Source: an uncultured Clostridia bacterium (lineage in GTDB: Bacteria > Bacillota > Clostridia > TANB77 > CAG-508). Taken from it: 64,000 bases of DNA. Position 1 is the first letter of the stretch, and the number at the start of each line of letters is the position of its first letter. A program made the position numbers and the translations under genes. Under the pieces are notes generated by a model. It saw only the letters and a program-made list of their open reading frames with translations, did no database searches and was not told the origin of the DNA. The stretch is from positions 62,001-126,000 of the forward strand of contig CANQVF010000002.1 in the NCBI GenBank assembly GCA_947627185.1. Reading direction: 5' to 3'. Positions 9,637-18,990 of this stretch are shown here, in pieces.

Positions 9637-10392
9637 ATGAATAAAGAAGAAATAATGCAATTGATAGAACAATATAGTAACGAATTTCAATTTATTTCTC
9701 CACAATTAAAAGAACAAGTAGTAGTTTTATGTTTACAAGAAAATATGCCTAAAGAAGAACTAGAAAAAAAGTTAACTCGAATGAGAAATATTATAGAAAA
9801 ATGTGAAGAAATAATAAGAAGAGATATTCCTAAAACAGTTACAGATAAATCAATTATTTTTATTGGGCCAATGTGTGCAGGAAAATCAACTATAAGCAAA
9901 TTGATATCGGAAAAAATTAAAATGCCTTTAATATCTTTAGATAGTAGAGAACAGTTAGCGGAATATTATAACAAAATAGGTTCTATAAATGGATTTAAAT
10001 TACAAGAACTAGCACTTGTAGGATATGTGCTTTCTGAATTAAAAGAACCTTCAATAATAAATTTTGGTGCTGGTCATTCAATACAAGAAAATTTAATTTA
10101 TAGAATGGAATTACAGAAAATGATGTCAAAATTTAAAAATGTAGTTTTAATAGAACCAAGTAGAAATCCAGAAATAAGTGAAAAAATATTAACGGAAAGA
10201 ATAAGATTAAGGGAACACTATAATGCAAATTCAAATAAAATAAAACAGAATAAGCATTTTATTAATTGTGGATACAATGAACAGTTAGCAAGTTATGTAT
10301 ATGAAACAGAGGAAAAAACTATTGGGGAATGTGTAGATGAAATTATTGGTATAGTAAGTAGAGATAGTATTGAAAATAATATAAAATTATAG
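9637..10392 (+). CDS. P-loop NTPase/kinase-like protein
   Basis: A 251-residue cytoplasmic protein. A helical N-terminal part (about 1-70) precedes a nucleotide-binding core that opens with a hydrophobic strand and Walker A GPMCAGKST (about residues 78-86). The layout resembles shikimate kinase-like or AAA-type small-molecule kinases (SLDSREQLAEYYNKIG after the P-loop), but specificity cannot be read. It lies 14 bases after lysS and probably shares its transcript. It could act on a metabolite or nucleotide; I see no protein-kinase motifs. Confidence 0.7.
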   Translation: MNKEEIMQLIEQYSNEFQFISPQLKEQVVVLCLQENMPKEELEKKLTRMRNIIEKCEEIIRRDIPKTVTDKSIIFIGPMCAGKSTISKLISEKIKMPLISLDSREQLAEYYNKIGSINGFKLQELALVGYVLSELKEPSIINFGAGHSIQENLIYRMELQKMMSKFKNVVLIEPSRNPEISEKILTERIRLREHYNANSNKIKQNKHFINCGYNEQLASYVYETEEKTIGECVDEIIGIVSRDSIENNIKL

Positions 10393-10425
10393 ATTTAAAG
10401 AATATTAATTATTATTAAGAGTTAG

Positions 10426-10470
10426 AAAAAAAGACGTAATAAAAATTATAATTTTATTACGTCTTTTTTT
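10426..10470 (+). terminator. Intrinsic terminator after the lysS transcript
   Basis: The hairpin aagacgtaataaaa / ttttattacgtctt with a short loop is flanked by A-runs on the left and seven T on the right. Confidence 0.9.
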
Positions 10471-10509
10471 GCTTTTTTAAAATAAAGTAAATAAAAATTG
10501 CCAAAACAC

Positions 10510-10539
10510 TTGACATAATATGTTAACTTGTAGTAAAAT
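10510..10539 (+). promoter_or_regulatory. Promoter of the secreted metalloprotease gene
   Basis: TTGACA (10510-10515), an 18-base spacer and TAAAAT (10534-10539). The promoter is overlapped and followed by two copies of an 11-base direct repeat. Confidence 0.75.
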
Positions 10540-10553
10540 GGTTATGTTAACTT
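10519..10553 (+). repeat. Direct repeat TATGTTAACTT x2 bracketing the -10 box
   Basis: Identical 11-base copies lie at 10519-10529 and 10543-10553, 24 bases apart, each containing the palindrome GTTAAC. One sits in the promoter spacer and the other just downstream of the expected start of transcription, so a repressor operator is plausible. Confidence 0.55.
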
Positions 10554-10588
10554 CGTAATATAAGAAGAAAAAAGGAGAACCGAATAAA

Positions 10589-11563
10589 ATGAAAAAATAT
10601 CTGTTTTTGATTCTTCTGGTCTTTTGTATTACTATTGTAGTTTTAGGAAATTATGTTATGTCCGTAAGAACAACTTTAAAGGACCAGAGTTTAAATTCAA
10701 AAACAAAAGAAAGTTCAGAGATATACACAAGCAACACATTATTAGGTACAGAAGAAAAGTTAACAGATAATAAAATAAATTCAGAAAATTTAGAAGAAAA
10801 TGTTCAAAATTCAAATGAAACTTCAAATGAAGATTTGATTCAAAATTCAAGTGAAAGTTCACAAGATGTAGAAAAACAAAATTTAAATTCAAATGAAAAC
10901 TTAATTCAAAATGAAATTCCAAAAACAAATGAAAATCAAGAACAAATTTTACAAAATATTGTTCAACCATTAGAAAATGAAAAAAATGATGAAGTTGTAG
11001 ATACTAATGTGCAAAATAATAACGTATCTACTAATACTACTACTATTGCTCAACAAGTTCAACCGGTGAAATCAAATTATAGTTTTTTATTAACACCAGA
11101 AAATGTTACCGCTGATATTTTAAATTCAGCTGAAAATGAAATTGGAATATTACCACAAAATGTAGTAAATGCTTTTAATAGAGATGGCTGGAGTATTAAT
11201 ATAACTAATGATAATATAGCTTCAAAATATTTTGGAGGTAGTTATTCAAATGTAATGGGAGCAACTAAAATGGATTCAAAACAAATTATTATTCAAAATA
11301 AAAAAAGTTGCGTTCAAAGTTCAGTTGTTCATGAAATGGGACATTATATAGATTGGCATTTTAATTTTCCAAGTTTAAGTGATGAATTTTGGGAGATATA
11401 TACTCAAGAAATAGGTACATTTAAATCAAGAATTCCAAATTCATCAGCAATAAGAGATGAAATGGAATTTTTTGCTCATACTTTTTACTATTCAGTTAAA
11501 GATCCATCAAAATGTACACCTATGGCATTACAATTTGTTAGAAATTATGTAAACAATATGTAA
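10589..11563 (+). CDS. Membrane-anchored or secreted zinc metalloprotease, ATLF/PPEP-like
   Basis: The 324 residues comprise an N-terminal signal peptide or anchor (about 3-25), a long Asn/Glu/Ser-rich linker (about 35-165) and a C-terminal protease domain. The zinc motif HEMGH is at about residues 248-252, and a downstream EFFAHTF stretch supplies the likely third ligand Glu near 293. HExxH, a SLSDEFWEIY helix, EFFA and a terminal helix in this order resemble the anthrax lethal-factor-like (M34/ATLF) fold that includes clostridial Pro-Pro endopeptidases cutting surface proteins. Substrate is unknown. It has its own promoter and terminator. Confidence 0.75.
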   Translation: MKKYLFLILLVFCITIVVLGNYVMSVRTTLKDQSLNSKTKESSEIYTSNTLLGTEEKLTDNKINSENLEENVQNSNETSNEDLIQNSSESSQDVEKQNLNSNENLIQNEIPKTNENQEQILQNIVQPLENEKNDEVVDTNVQNNNVSTNTTTIAQQVQPVKSNYSFLLTPENVTADILNSAENEIGILPQNVVNAFNRDGWSINITNDNIASKYFGGSYSNVMGATKMDSKQIIIQNKKSCVQSSVVHEMGHYIDWHFNFPSLSDEFWEIYTQEIGTFKSRIPNSSAIRDEMEFFAHTFYYSVKDPSKCTPMALQFVRNYVNNM

Positions 11564-11583
11564 ATTATATTAAAAATATTAAA

Positions 11584-11640
11584 AAAATAAATTCAAATTA
11601 ATAGGCAAAGTCTGTCTAATAATTTGAATTTATTTTATTT
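11584..11640 (+). terminator. Long terminator hairpin after the metalloprotease gene
   Basis: A 17-bp perfect stem (11584-11600 with 11620-11636) is extended inward by taggca/tgtcta with one G-T pair, followed by T-rich sequence. Confidence 0.85.
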
Positions 11641-11741
11641 TTTAAATCCATATAAAAACTTTAATAAAATAATTGATAATCTATAAAACAATATGATATA
11701 ATATTAAAGATTAAGTATACAAATATTTTAGGAGGAATTTA

Positions 11742-12482
11742 ATGTTTGGATATGGTGTAGATAGAAGAGTTATATATATTGTACTTGCTATTTTAATGGT
11801 ATATTCATTAATGAATATGTCATCTGATGAATGGATTCAAATAATATTAACTTTACCAGCTGTAATTATTGCAATAACTTTTCATGAATTTGCACATGCA
11901 AATGCTGCAGATAAATTAGGAGATACTACTCCTAGAAATCAAGGAAGATTAACTTTAAATCCGTTATCGCATTTAGATCCATTTGGATTTATACTTCTTA
12001 TGTTTGCACATATTGGTTATGGAAAACCTGTTCAAATAAATCCAAATAATTTTAATAGTAATAAGTCAAGAGGCTTTTGTAGTGCAATGGTTGCTCTAGC
12101 TGGTCCTCTTATGAATTTTTTTATAGCAATTATTGCATGTATAGCGATTGTTCTTTTAGATAAACTTGCAAGTATTGCATTTATGAGTAGTTTTGCAGGA
12201 CAGATTTTAGGACTATTCTTATATATGCTTATAACAATTAATATAGGTTTAGGTGTTTTTAATTTAATACCTTTGCCACCTTTAGATGGAGAAAAAATTT
12301 TTAGAAATATATTGCCTTATAGACTTCAAGAATGGTTAGACTCAAATTATCAAACTTTATATATGGTATTTTTAATTTTATGGATTTTTGGATTTTTAGG
12401 TGTAATTGTTTCACCAGTTATAAATTTAGTTAGTAATGGAATATTTTTTGTGGTAAACAATTTAATAGGTTTATTTATTTAA
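11742..12482 (+). CDS. Site-2 protease family membrane metalloprotease (M50)
   Basis: Multi-pass protease of 246 residues acting inside the membrane. The zinc motif HEFAH lies in ITFHEFAHANAADKLGD near residue 48, and the third ligand is in NLIPLPPLDGEKI near residue 180. About five to six hydrophobic segments are visible. There is no PDZ domain, so it belongs to the short YwhC/FtsH-independent type rather than RseP. ATG start behind AGGAGG. A hairpin separates it from tsaD. Confidence 0.92.
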   Translation: MFGYGVDRRVIYIVLAILMVYSLMNMSSDEWIQIILTLPAVIIAITFHEFAHANAADKLGDTTPRNQGRLTLNPLSHLDPFGFILLMFAHIGYGKPVQINPNNFNSNKSRGFCSAMVALAGPLMNFFIAIIACIAIVLLDKLASIAFMSSFAGQILGLFLYMLITINIGLGVFNLIPLPPLDGEKIFRNILPYRLQEWLDSNYQTLYMVFLILWIFGFLGVIVSPVINLVSNGIFFVVNNLIGLFI

Positions 12483-12486
12483 AATA

Positions 12487-12518
12487 TTTAGGGATAACTT
12501 TTTTAAGTTATCCCTAAA
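12487..12518 (+). terminator. 14-bp hairpin between the M50 protease and tsaD genes
   Basis: The perfect stem tttagggataactt / aagttatccctaaa has a TTTT loop. No T-run follows on the plus strand, so it may stabilise an mRNA end or partly attenuate rather than fully terminate. Confidence 0.6.
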
Positions 12519-12543
12519 TGCACATAAAAGTTAGGAGATAAAA

Positions 12544-13539
12544 TTGAAAGATATATTAATAATGGGAATTGAATCTAGTTGTGATGAAACTTCTGTATCA
12601 ATTGTAAAAAATGGTAGAGAAGTTTTATCTAATGTTATTAATTCTCAAATAAAAATACATGAAGAATATGGAGGAGTTGTTCCAGAGATTGCATCAAGAT
12701 GTCATACAGAAGTAATTAATATTATAATGAAACAAGCTTTAGAGAAAGCCCAAATAACTCTAGAAAATATTGATGCTATTGCAGTTACTCAAGGACCAGG
12801 ATTAGTTGGTGCACTTCTAGTTGGTGTTTCTTATGCAAAAGGGTTAAGCTATGCAATAAATAAACCATTGGTAGCAGTAAATCATATTGAAGGACATATT
12901 GCTGGAAATTATTTAACTTATAAAGATTTAAAACCACCATTTATATGTTTAATTATATCTGGTGGACATACTCATTTAGTAAATGTGAAGTCATATAACG
13001 ATTTTGAAATACTTGGAAAAACTAAAGATGATGCAATAGGAGAAGCTTTCGATAAAGTAGCAAGAGTTGTAGGACTTGGATATCCAGGCGGACCAAAAGT
13101 AGATAATTTAGCAAAAAATGGAAAACCTAATATAAAATTACCAGTAACACATTTTGAAAATTTGGATTTTAGTTTTAGTGGAATTAAAACAGCTGTAATA
13201 AATTTAAATCATAAAAACCCTAATATTAATAAAGCTGATTTATGTGCTAGTTTTCAAACAGCTGTTACAGAAATGCTTACAACTAATGTTAGAAAAGCAG
13301 TTAAATTATATAATTCAAATAAAATTGTAATAGCAGGTGGTGTTTCTAGAAATTCTTTTATAAGAAAATCTTTTGATGATTTAGCAAAAGAGTTAAAAAT
13401 AAAAGTATATTATCCAGAACCAATTCTTTGCACAGATAATGCTGCTATGATTGCAAGTGCAGGATATTATAATTTTATAAATGGAGAAAGAGCGGATTTA
13501 ACTTTAAATGCTATTCCAAATTTGAAAATAGGCGATTAG
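12544..13539 (+). CDS. tsaD: tRNA N6-adenosine threonylcarbamoyltransferase TsaD
   Basis: Transfers the threonylcarbamoyl group to A37 of ANN-decoding tRNAs. The 331 residues include the N-terminal GIESSCDETSVSIV signature, the metal-binding HIEGH, a GGHT loop, GYPGGPKVD and a C-terminal CTDNAAMIA. I kept the TTG start at 12544 because AGGAGA lies 5 bases upstream; the in-frame ATG at 12562 would sit too close to the conserved GIESSCDET start and lacks a ribosome site. TsaB and TsaE are not in the window. Confidence 0.95.
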   Translation: MKDILIMGIESSCDETSVSIVKNGREVLSNVINSQIKIHEEYGGVVPEIASRCHTEVINIIMKQALEKAQITLENIDAIAVTQGPGLVGALLVGVSYAKGLSYAINKPLVAVNHIEGHIAGNYLTYKDLKPPFICLIISGGHTHLVNVKSYNDFEILGKTKDDAIGEAFDKVARVVGLGYPGGPKVDNLAKNGKPNIKLPVTHFENLDFSFSGIKTAVINLNHKNPNINKADLCASFQTAVTEMLTTNVRKAVKLYNSNKIVIAGGVSRNSFIRKSFDDLAKELKIKVYYPEPILCTDNAAMIASAGYYNFINGERADLTLNAIPNLKIGD

Positions 13540-13564
13540 ATATAATAAAGTAAGGAGAAAATTA

Positions 13565-14269
13565 ATGTCTATATATGTAATAGGCGATTTACATTTATCT
13601 TTTTCAGTAAATAAACCAATGGATGTTTTTGGATATAATTGGGAAAATCATGCTGAAAAAATAAAAGAAAATTGGTTAAAAAAAGTAAAAGAAAATGATA
13701 CAGTTATAATTCCAGGAGATTTTTCTTGGGCTACATATTTAGAAGAAACTTATAAAGATTTTGAATTTTTGAATTTATTACCAGGTAAAAAAATATTGTC
13801 TAAAGGAAACCATGATTATTGGTGGACAACAGTTACTAGTATGAAAAAATATTTAAAAGAAAAAAATTTTTTTAATATAGATTTTTTATATAACAATGCT
13901 TTTTTAATAGAAGATAAAATTATTGTTGGAACTAGAGGTTGGATAAATACTTGGAAATCAGATGAAAATTACAAAATATTAAAAAGAGAAAATGAAAGAC
14001 TTAAATTATCAATTGAAAAAGGAATTAATGAATTTGGAAATGGTAAAGAAATTATAAGTTTCATACATTATCCTCCTTTTTATAAAGAGAATGTAATTCC
14101 AGAAGAAATTGATTTTATTAAAACTCTTGAAAAATATGATATTAAAAAATGTTATTATGCACATCTTCATAGTGATTCACATAAAGAAGCAATAGAAGGA
14201 AAAATAAAAAATATAGATTTTAAATTAGTAAGTTCAGATTATTTAAATTTTGATTTACTAAAAATCTGA
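13565..14269 (+). CDS. Calcineurin-like metallophosphoesterase
   Basis: A 234-residue cytoplasmic phosphoesterase. The dimetal motifs appear in order: GDLHL (residues 7-11), PGDFSWAT, KGNHDYWW, then a Tyr/His pair (FIHYPPF) and HLHSD. The natural substrate is unknown for this clostridial subgroup. It lies 25 bases after tsaD and upstream of lepA, in a run of same-strand housekeeping genes. Confidence 0.9.
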   Translation: MSIYVIGDLHLSFSVNKPMDVFGYNWENHAEKIKENWLKKVKENDTVIIPGDFSWATYLEETYKDFEFLNLLPGKKILSKGNHDYWWTTVTSMKKYLKEKNFFNIDFLYNNAFLIEDKIIVGTRGWINTWKSDENYKILKRENERLKLSIEKGINEFGNGKEIISFIHYPPFYKENVIPEEIDFIKTLEKYDIKKCYYAHLHSDSHKEAIEGKIKNIDFKLVSSDYLNFDLLKI

Positions 14270-14322
14270 ATTATAAAATAATTTTCTTTTAAGGACTAGA
14301 ATTATAAGTAAAAGGAGAAAAT

Positions 14323-16137
14323 ATGCAAGATAAACAGAAAAATATTAGAAATTTTAGTATAATTGCACATATAGATCATGGAAAATCAACACTAGCAGAT
14401 AGAATTATAGAAATGACTGGTGTTCTTTCTCAAAGAGAAATGGAATCCCAAGTATTGGATAATATGGATATTGAACGTGAAAGAGGAATTACTATAAAAT
14501 CCCAAGCTGTTAAAATGAACTATACTGCAAAAAATGGGCAAACTTATGAATTTAATTTAATTGATACACCAGGACATGTTGATTTTAATTATGAAGTATC
14601 AAGAAGTTTAGCAGCATGTGAAGGTGCAATTTTAGTAGTAGATAGTACTCAAGGAGTTGAAGCTCAAACACTGGCAAATGTTTATTTAGCTTTAGATGAT
14701 AATTTAGAAATTGTTCCAGTAATAAATAAGGTAGATCTTCCAAATGCAAGACCAGATGAAGTAAAAAAAGAAATAGAAGATATTATTGGAATTCCAGCAA
14801 TGGATGCTCCATGCATTTCCGCCAAAACAGGATTAAATGTTGAAGAAGTTTTAGAAAGAATAGTTTCTGATATTCCAGCACCATCTGGAGATGCAAATGA
14901 AAAACTTCAAGCACTTATATTTGATTCATATTATGATAATTATAAAGGTGCATTAAGTTATGTAAGAATAAAAAATGGAACTGTAAAAGCAAATGATGAA
15001 ATATTATTTATGGCAACAGGAAAATCTTTTACTGTAACAGAAGTTGGATATTTTGGAGCTGGAAGTTATATACCAACAGATAAATTAGAAGCAGGAGAAG
15101 TAGGATATATTGCAGCGAGTGTAAAAACGGTTTCAGATTTACATGTTGGAGATACAATAACACTTAAAAATAATTCAGCTAATGAGCCACTTCCAGGATA
15201 TAAAAAAGCCAATTCTATGGTATATTGCGGAATGTATCCATTAGATGGCAGTGAATATGAGGCTTTAAAAGAAGCTTTAGAAAAATTAAAATTGAATGAT
15301 GCTGCATTAAATTATGAACCAGAAACTTCAGCAGCATTAGGATTTGGTTTTAGGTGTGGATTTTTAGGATTATTACATTTAGAAATTATAATAGAAAGAT
15401 TAGAAAGAGAATTTGATTTAGGACTAATTACAACAGCACCTTCAGTTATTTATCAAGTACATAAAACATCTGGTGAAGTAATAGAACTTTATAACCCTAC
15501 TGAACTTCCACCTCAAACCGAAATTAGTTTTATGGAAGAACCAATAATGAAAGCAGAAATAATGATTCCAAAAGAATTTGTTGGAAATGTTATGAAAGTT
15601 TGCCAAGATAGAAGAGGCATATATTTAGACATGAAATACTTAGATACTAATAGAGTAACTTTAGAATACGAATTACCTTTAAATGAAATAATATATGATT
15701 TTTTTGATACTATAAAATCTAAAACTAAAGGATATGCTTCAGTAGATTATGAATTTAAAGAATATAGAAGAGCAGATTTAGTAAAATTAGATTTACACAT
15801 AAATAATGAAGCAGTAGATGCTTTATCTTTTATAATTCATAAGAATTCTGCTTATGAAAGAGGCAGAAAAATGGCAGAAAAACTAAAAAAAGTTATACCA
15901 AGACAACTTTTTGAAATTCCAATACAAGCTGTTGTTGGTGGAAAAATAATAGCAAGAGAAACATTATCTGCTATGAGAAAAGATGTTTTAGCAAAATGTT
16001 ATGGTGGAGATATTACAAGGAAGAAAAAATTATTAGAAAAGCAGAAAAAAGGTAAAAAGAAAATGAGACAAATTGGTAATGTTGAAGTACCACAAGAAGC
16101 ATTTTTAGCTGTACTTAAACTAGATGATGAAGAATAA
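14323..16137 (+). CDS. lepA: Translation elongation factor 4 (LepA)
   Basis: Ribosome-associated GTPase that resembles EF-G, 604 residues. The G domain shows [28 protein letters not shown] and NKVDLP, followed by EF-G-like domains II, III and V and the LepA-specific C-terminal domain ([25 protein letters not shown]). Length is normal. Its stop codon lies about 46 bases before the favoured start of the next gene. Confidence 0.98.
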   Translation: MQDKQKNIRNFSIIAHIDHGKSTLADRIIEMTGVLSQREMESQVLDNMDIERERGITIKSQAVKMNYTAKNGQTYEFNLIDTPGHVDFNYEVSRSLAACEGAILVVDSTQGVEAQTLANVYLALDDNLEIVPVINKVDLPNARPDEVKKEIEDIIGIPAMDAPCISAKTGLNVEEVLERIVSDIPAPSGDANEKLQALIFDSYYDNYKGALSYVRIKNGTVKANDEILFMATGKSFTVTEVGYFGAGSYIPTDKLEAGEVGYIAASVKTVSDLHVGDTITLKNNSANEPLPGYKKANSMVYCGMYPLDGSEYEALKEALEKLKLNDAALNYEPETSAALGFGFRCGFLGLLHLEIIIERLEREFDLGLITTAPSVIYQVHKTSGEVIELYNPTELPPQTEISFMEEPIMKAEIMIPKEFVGNVMKVCQDRRGIYLDMKYLDTNRVTLEYELPLNEIIYDFFDTIKSKTKGYASVDYEFKEYRRADLVKLDLHINNEAVDALSFIIHKNSAYERGRKMAEKLKKVIPRQLFEIPIQAVVGGKIIARETLSAMRKDVLAKCYGGDITRKKKLLEKQKKGKKKMRQIGNVEVPQEAFLAVLKLDDEE

Positions 16138-16183
16138 GTTTATAGGTAACTTAAAACCTAAATTTAAAAATAGGAATGAAAAA

Positions 16184-17131
16184 ATGGAAAACGAAAATAG
16201 AAGAAATATGCAAAGAAGAAAAGGTGAACGTAGAGGAGAAGATAGAAGAAAAGGTTTTGATAGAAGGCAAAAGCAAATACCTTTAGAAAATGGAATAAAA
16301 AATAGACGTATTGAAAATAGACGTTCAAATCAAGAAAGAAGAATTGCTGAAAGACGTTCAAATAATGATAGGAGAAGTAGTGAAGAATCAATTGAAGAAA
16401 ATTCTTATGATGATATAGTTTTTGGAAGAAATGCTGTTTTAGAACTTTTAAAATCTGGTAAAGATATAAATAAAATATTTATAGAAACAGGTGAAAAACA
16501 TGGTTCTATAAAAGAAATTATAGGTAAAGCTAAAGAAAATAAAATTGTTTTAGTTGAAGTAGATAAACAAAAATTAGATTCAATGGCAGAAAATAATCAA
16601 GGTGTTATTGCAGTAGTTCCACCATTTAATTATTGTGAAATAGAAGATATTTTAGAATATGCTAAAGAAAAAAATGAAGATCCATTTGTTCTAATATTAG
16701 ATGGAATAGAAGATCCACATAATTTAGGTTCGATAATAAGAACAGCTGAGACTGCTGGAATTCATGGAATAATAATTCCAAAAAGAAGATGTGTTTCTGT
16801 AAATAGCACAGTTGCAAAAGTATCTACTGGTGCAGTTTCATATGTTAAAATTGCTAGAGTTAATAATTTGAATGAAACAATAAAAAAATTGAAAGATTCT
16901 GGACTTTGGATTATAGGAACAGATGGAGAAGCAAATACTTTGTATTATAATCAAGATTTAAAAGGACCTTTAGGGATAATAATAGGAAGTGAAGGATTTG
17001 GAATGAGTAAATTAGTTAAAGAAAATTCTGATATTTTAATAAAAATTCCAATGAAAGGAAAAATAACTTCTCTAAATGCATCAGTTTCTGCAGGAATTAT
17101 AATATATGAAGCTGTAAAACAAAGAATGTAA
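16184..17131 (+). CDS. SpoU/TrmH-family 2'-O-ribose methyltransferase (RlmB-like) with Arg-rich N-terminal tail
   Basis: Knotted (SPOUT) rRNA or tRNA methyltransferase. From about residue 70 the substrate-binding domain (VFGRNAVLELL) and the catalytic domain (ILDGIEDPHNLGSIIRTAE, IIGSEGFGMS, NASVSAGIIIYE) are clear and point to 23S G2251-type RlmB. The first 65 residues are a basic, disordered tail full of RR repeats. I prefer ATG 16184 (AGGAAT upstream) over the ORF-track ATG at 16124, which overlaps lepA by 14 bases and lacks a ribosome site; 16124 remains possible through coupling. Confidence 0.88.
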   Translation: MENENRRNMQRRKGERRGEDRRKGFDRRQKQIPLENGIKNRRIENRRSNQERRIAERRSNNDRRSSEESIEENSYDDIVFGRNAVLELLKSGKDINKIFIETGEKHGSIKEIIGKAKENKIVLVEVDKQKLDSMAENNQGVIAVVPPFNYCEIEDILEYAKEKNEDPFVLILDGIEDPHNLGSIIRTAETAGIHGIIIPKRRCVSVNSTVAKVSTGAVSYVKIARVNNLNETIKKLKDSGLWIIGTDGEANTLYYNQDLKGPLGIIIGSEGFGMSKLVKENSDILIKIPMKGKITSLNASVSAGIIIYEAVKQRM

Positions 17132-17169
17132 TAATAAAATTATAAGAAATAAAAAAAAGAAGGAATTAA

Positions 17170-18906
17170 ATGAAAGAAACAATAAAAAATATTAGAAGAG
17201 TATATCAATACGGAAAAGAATATAGAAAAAACTTATTTGAAATGTTTTTTGCTGTAATTAGTAGTACTATTATAAATATTATTCTTCCACTATTTACAGC
17301 AAAACAAATAGTTTATTTTACATCTAATTTGTGGCAACAATTATTAATTGTTTCACTAGTTATTTTTGTTGTCCAAGCTTATATAAGTTTTGCAGCAATG
17401 TTTTTCACAAGAAGAAATAGTCAACATTTTTTGAGAGGAACAATTAAAAATCTTCAAATACGATTGGGAAAAGAAATTTTAAGAATAAATCAAAAGGACT
17501 TAGACAATACTTCTTCTGGAATATTTACTCAAAGAATGATTAATGATACAGAAAAAATGGCCAGTTTTATTGGATGGGATGGTTTAGATCATTTAAGACA
17601 TATATTTGCAAATATTGGAGCTTTATTTGCAACATTTGTTATTAATAGACAAGTATTTATATATTATTTGATGGTATCTATTATTTTAACAATTTTATAT
17701 AATAATAAAACAAAACGAAAAGGTGAAATAGATGTGCAGTTTCGTAATAAAACAGAAAAGGTTTCAAGTTTAATTAGTGAACTCATTAGAGGAGTTAGAG
17801 ACATAAAAATGTTAAATGCACAAAATAGCTTTATGGTAAAGCTAGAAGAAAATATAACAGAACAGAATGAAAAAAGATTTGAAATGGGAAAAGTTAATAG
17901 AACATATGTCTATATAATTGATACATTAAAGGCATTATTTGAATTAGGATTAATACTTTTACTAATTTACCTTATAAAAAATAATATAATAACTGTGGCT
18001 ATTGCTATTGCTCTATTTAATTATAAATCTGGAATTATGACATTAGTTATGGAACATATATCTTCTTATATGGAACTTGCCAAAAATTTTAATATTTCTT
18101 GTGATAGAGTTTTTAGTATATTGGATAATAAAACATTTACAAAAGAAACATTTGGAAAGAAACATTTAGAAGATATAAAAGGAAATTTTGAATTTAGAAA
18201 TGTTACATTTGGATATAATGAAAATAAAAAAGTATTAGATAATATGAATTTTAAAATAAATGCTTGCGAAATGGTTGGATTTGTTGGAAAAAGTGGAGTA
18301 GGAAAAACTACAATATTTAATTTGTTATGTAAAATGTATTCTGTGCAATCAGGAGAAATTTTATTAGAAAATACTAATATTAACGAATTAGATGAAGATA
18401 CAATTAGAGGAAACATGACAATAATTAGCCAAAATCCATACATTTTTAATTTAAGTATTAAAGATAATTTAAAACTAGTAAAAGAAGATTTAACAGATGA
18501 AGAAATGAGAAAAGCATGTAAGATAGCATGTTTAGATGAATTTATTGAAGAACTGCCAAATAAATATGATACGATAGTAGGAGAGGCAGGTGTAATTTTA
18601 TCTGGTGGTCAAAAACAAAGACTTGCTATAGCAAGAGCTTTTCTACAAAAAACTAAGATTATTTTGTTTGATGAGGCAACTAGTAGTTTAGATAATGAAA
18701 CACAATCAGAAATTCAAAAAGCTATAAGTAATTTAAAAAATGAATATACAATTTTAATCATTGCTCATAGATTGTCTACCATAATAAATTGCAATAAAAT
18801 TATGGTAGTAGAAGATGGTAAAATAAGTGATATTGGTACACATGAAGAATTAATTAGTAGAAATTATACATATCAAGCTTTATGCAAAACAGAATTATTA
18901 AAATAA
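17170..18906 (+). CDS. ABC exporter, fused membrane and ATPase domains
   Basis: Half-transporter of 578 residues, probably working as a dimer in the membrane. The transmembrane domain has about six segments (residues 20-310), followed by an ATPase with Walker A GKSGVGKTT (near 377), signature LSGGQKQR, Walker B IILFDEATSSLD and the H-loop IAHRLST. Substrate is not readable; lipid, drug or peptide are possible. It stands alone between the methyltransferase gene and a terminator. Confidence 0.93.
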   Translation: MKETIKNIRRVYQYGKEYRKNLFEMFFAVISSTIINIILPLFTAKQIVYFTSNLWQQLLIVSLVIFVVQAYISFAAMFFTRRNSQHFLRGTIKNLQIRLGKEILRINQKDLDNTSSGIFTQRMINDTEKMASFIGWDGLDHLRHIFANIGALFATFVINRQVFIYYLMVSIILTILYNNKTKRKGEIDVQFRNKTEKVSSLISELIRGVRDIKMLNAQNSFMVKLEENITEQNEKRFEMGKVNRTYVYIIDTLKALFELGLILLLIYLIKNNIITVAIAIALFNYKSGIMTLVMEHISSYMELAKNFNISCDRVFSILDNKTFTKETFGKKHLEDIKGNFEFRNVTFGYNENKKVLDNMNFKINACEMVGFVGKSGVGKTTIFNLLCKMYSVQSGEILLENTNINELDEDTIRGNMTIISQNPYIFNLSIKDNLKLVKEDLTDEEMRKACKIACLDEFIEELPNKYDTIVGEAGVILSGGQKQRLAIARAFLQKTKIILFDEATSSLDNETQSEIQKAISNLKNEYTILIIAHRLSTIINCNKIMVVEDGKISDIGTHEELISRNYTYQALCKTELLK

Positions 18907-18938
18907 AGAGTAAAACAAATCTTGTTTTACTCTTTTTT
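18907..18938 (+). terminator. Intrinsic terminator after the ABC exporter gene
   Basis: A perfect 12-bp stem agagtaaaacaa / ttgttttactct with a 3-base loop, then a T-run. Confidence 0.92.
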
Positions 18939-18990
18939 ATATTATTATATAATTCTAAAAAATATTAATAAAAATATATAATTGGAAAAT

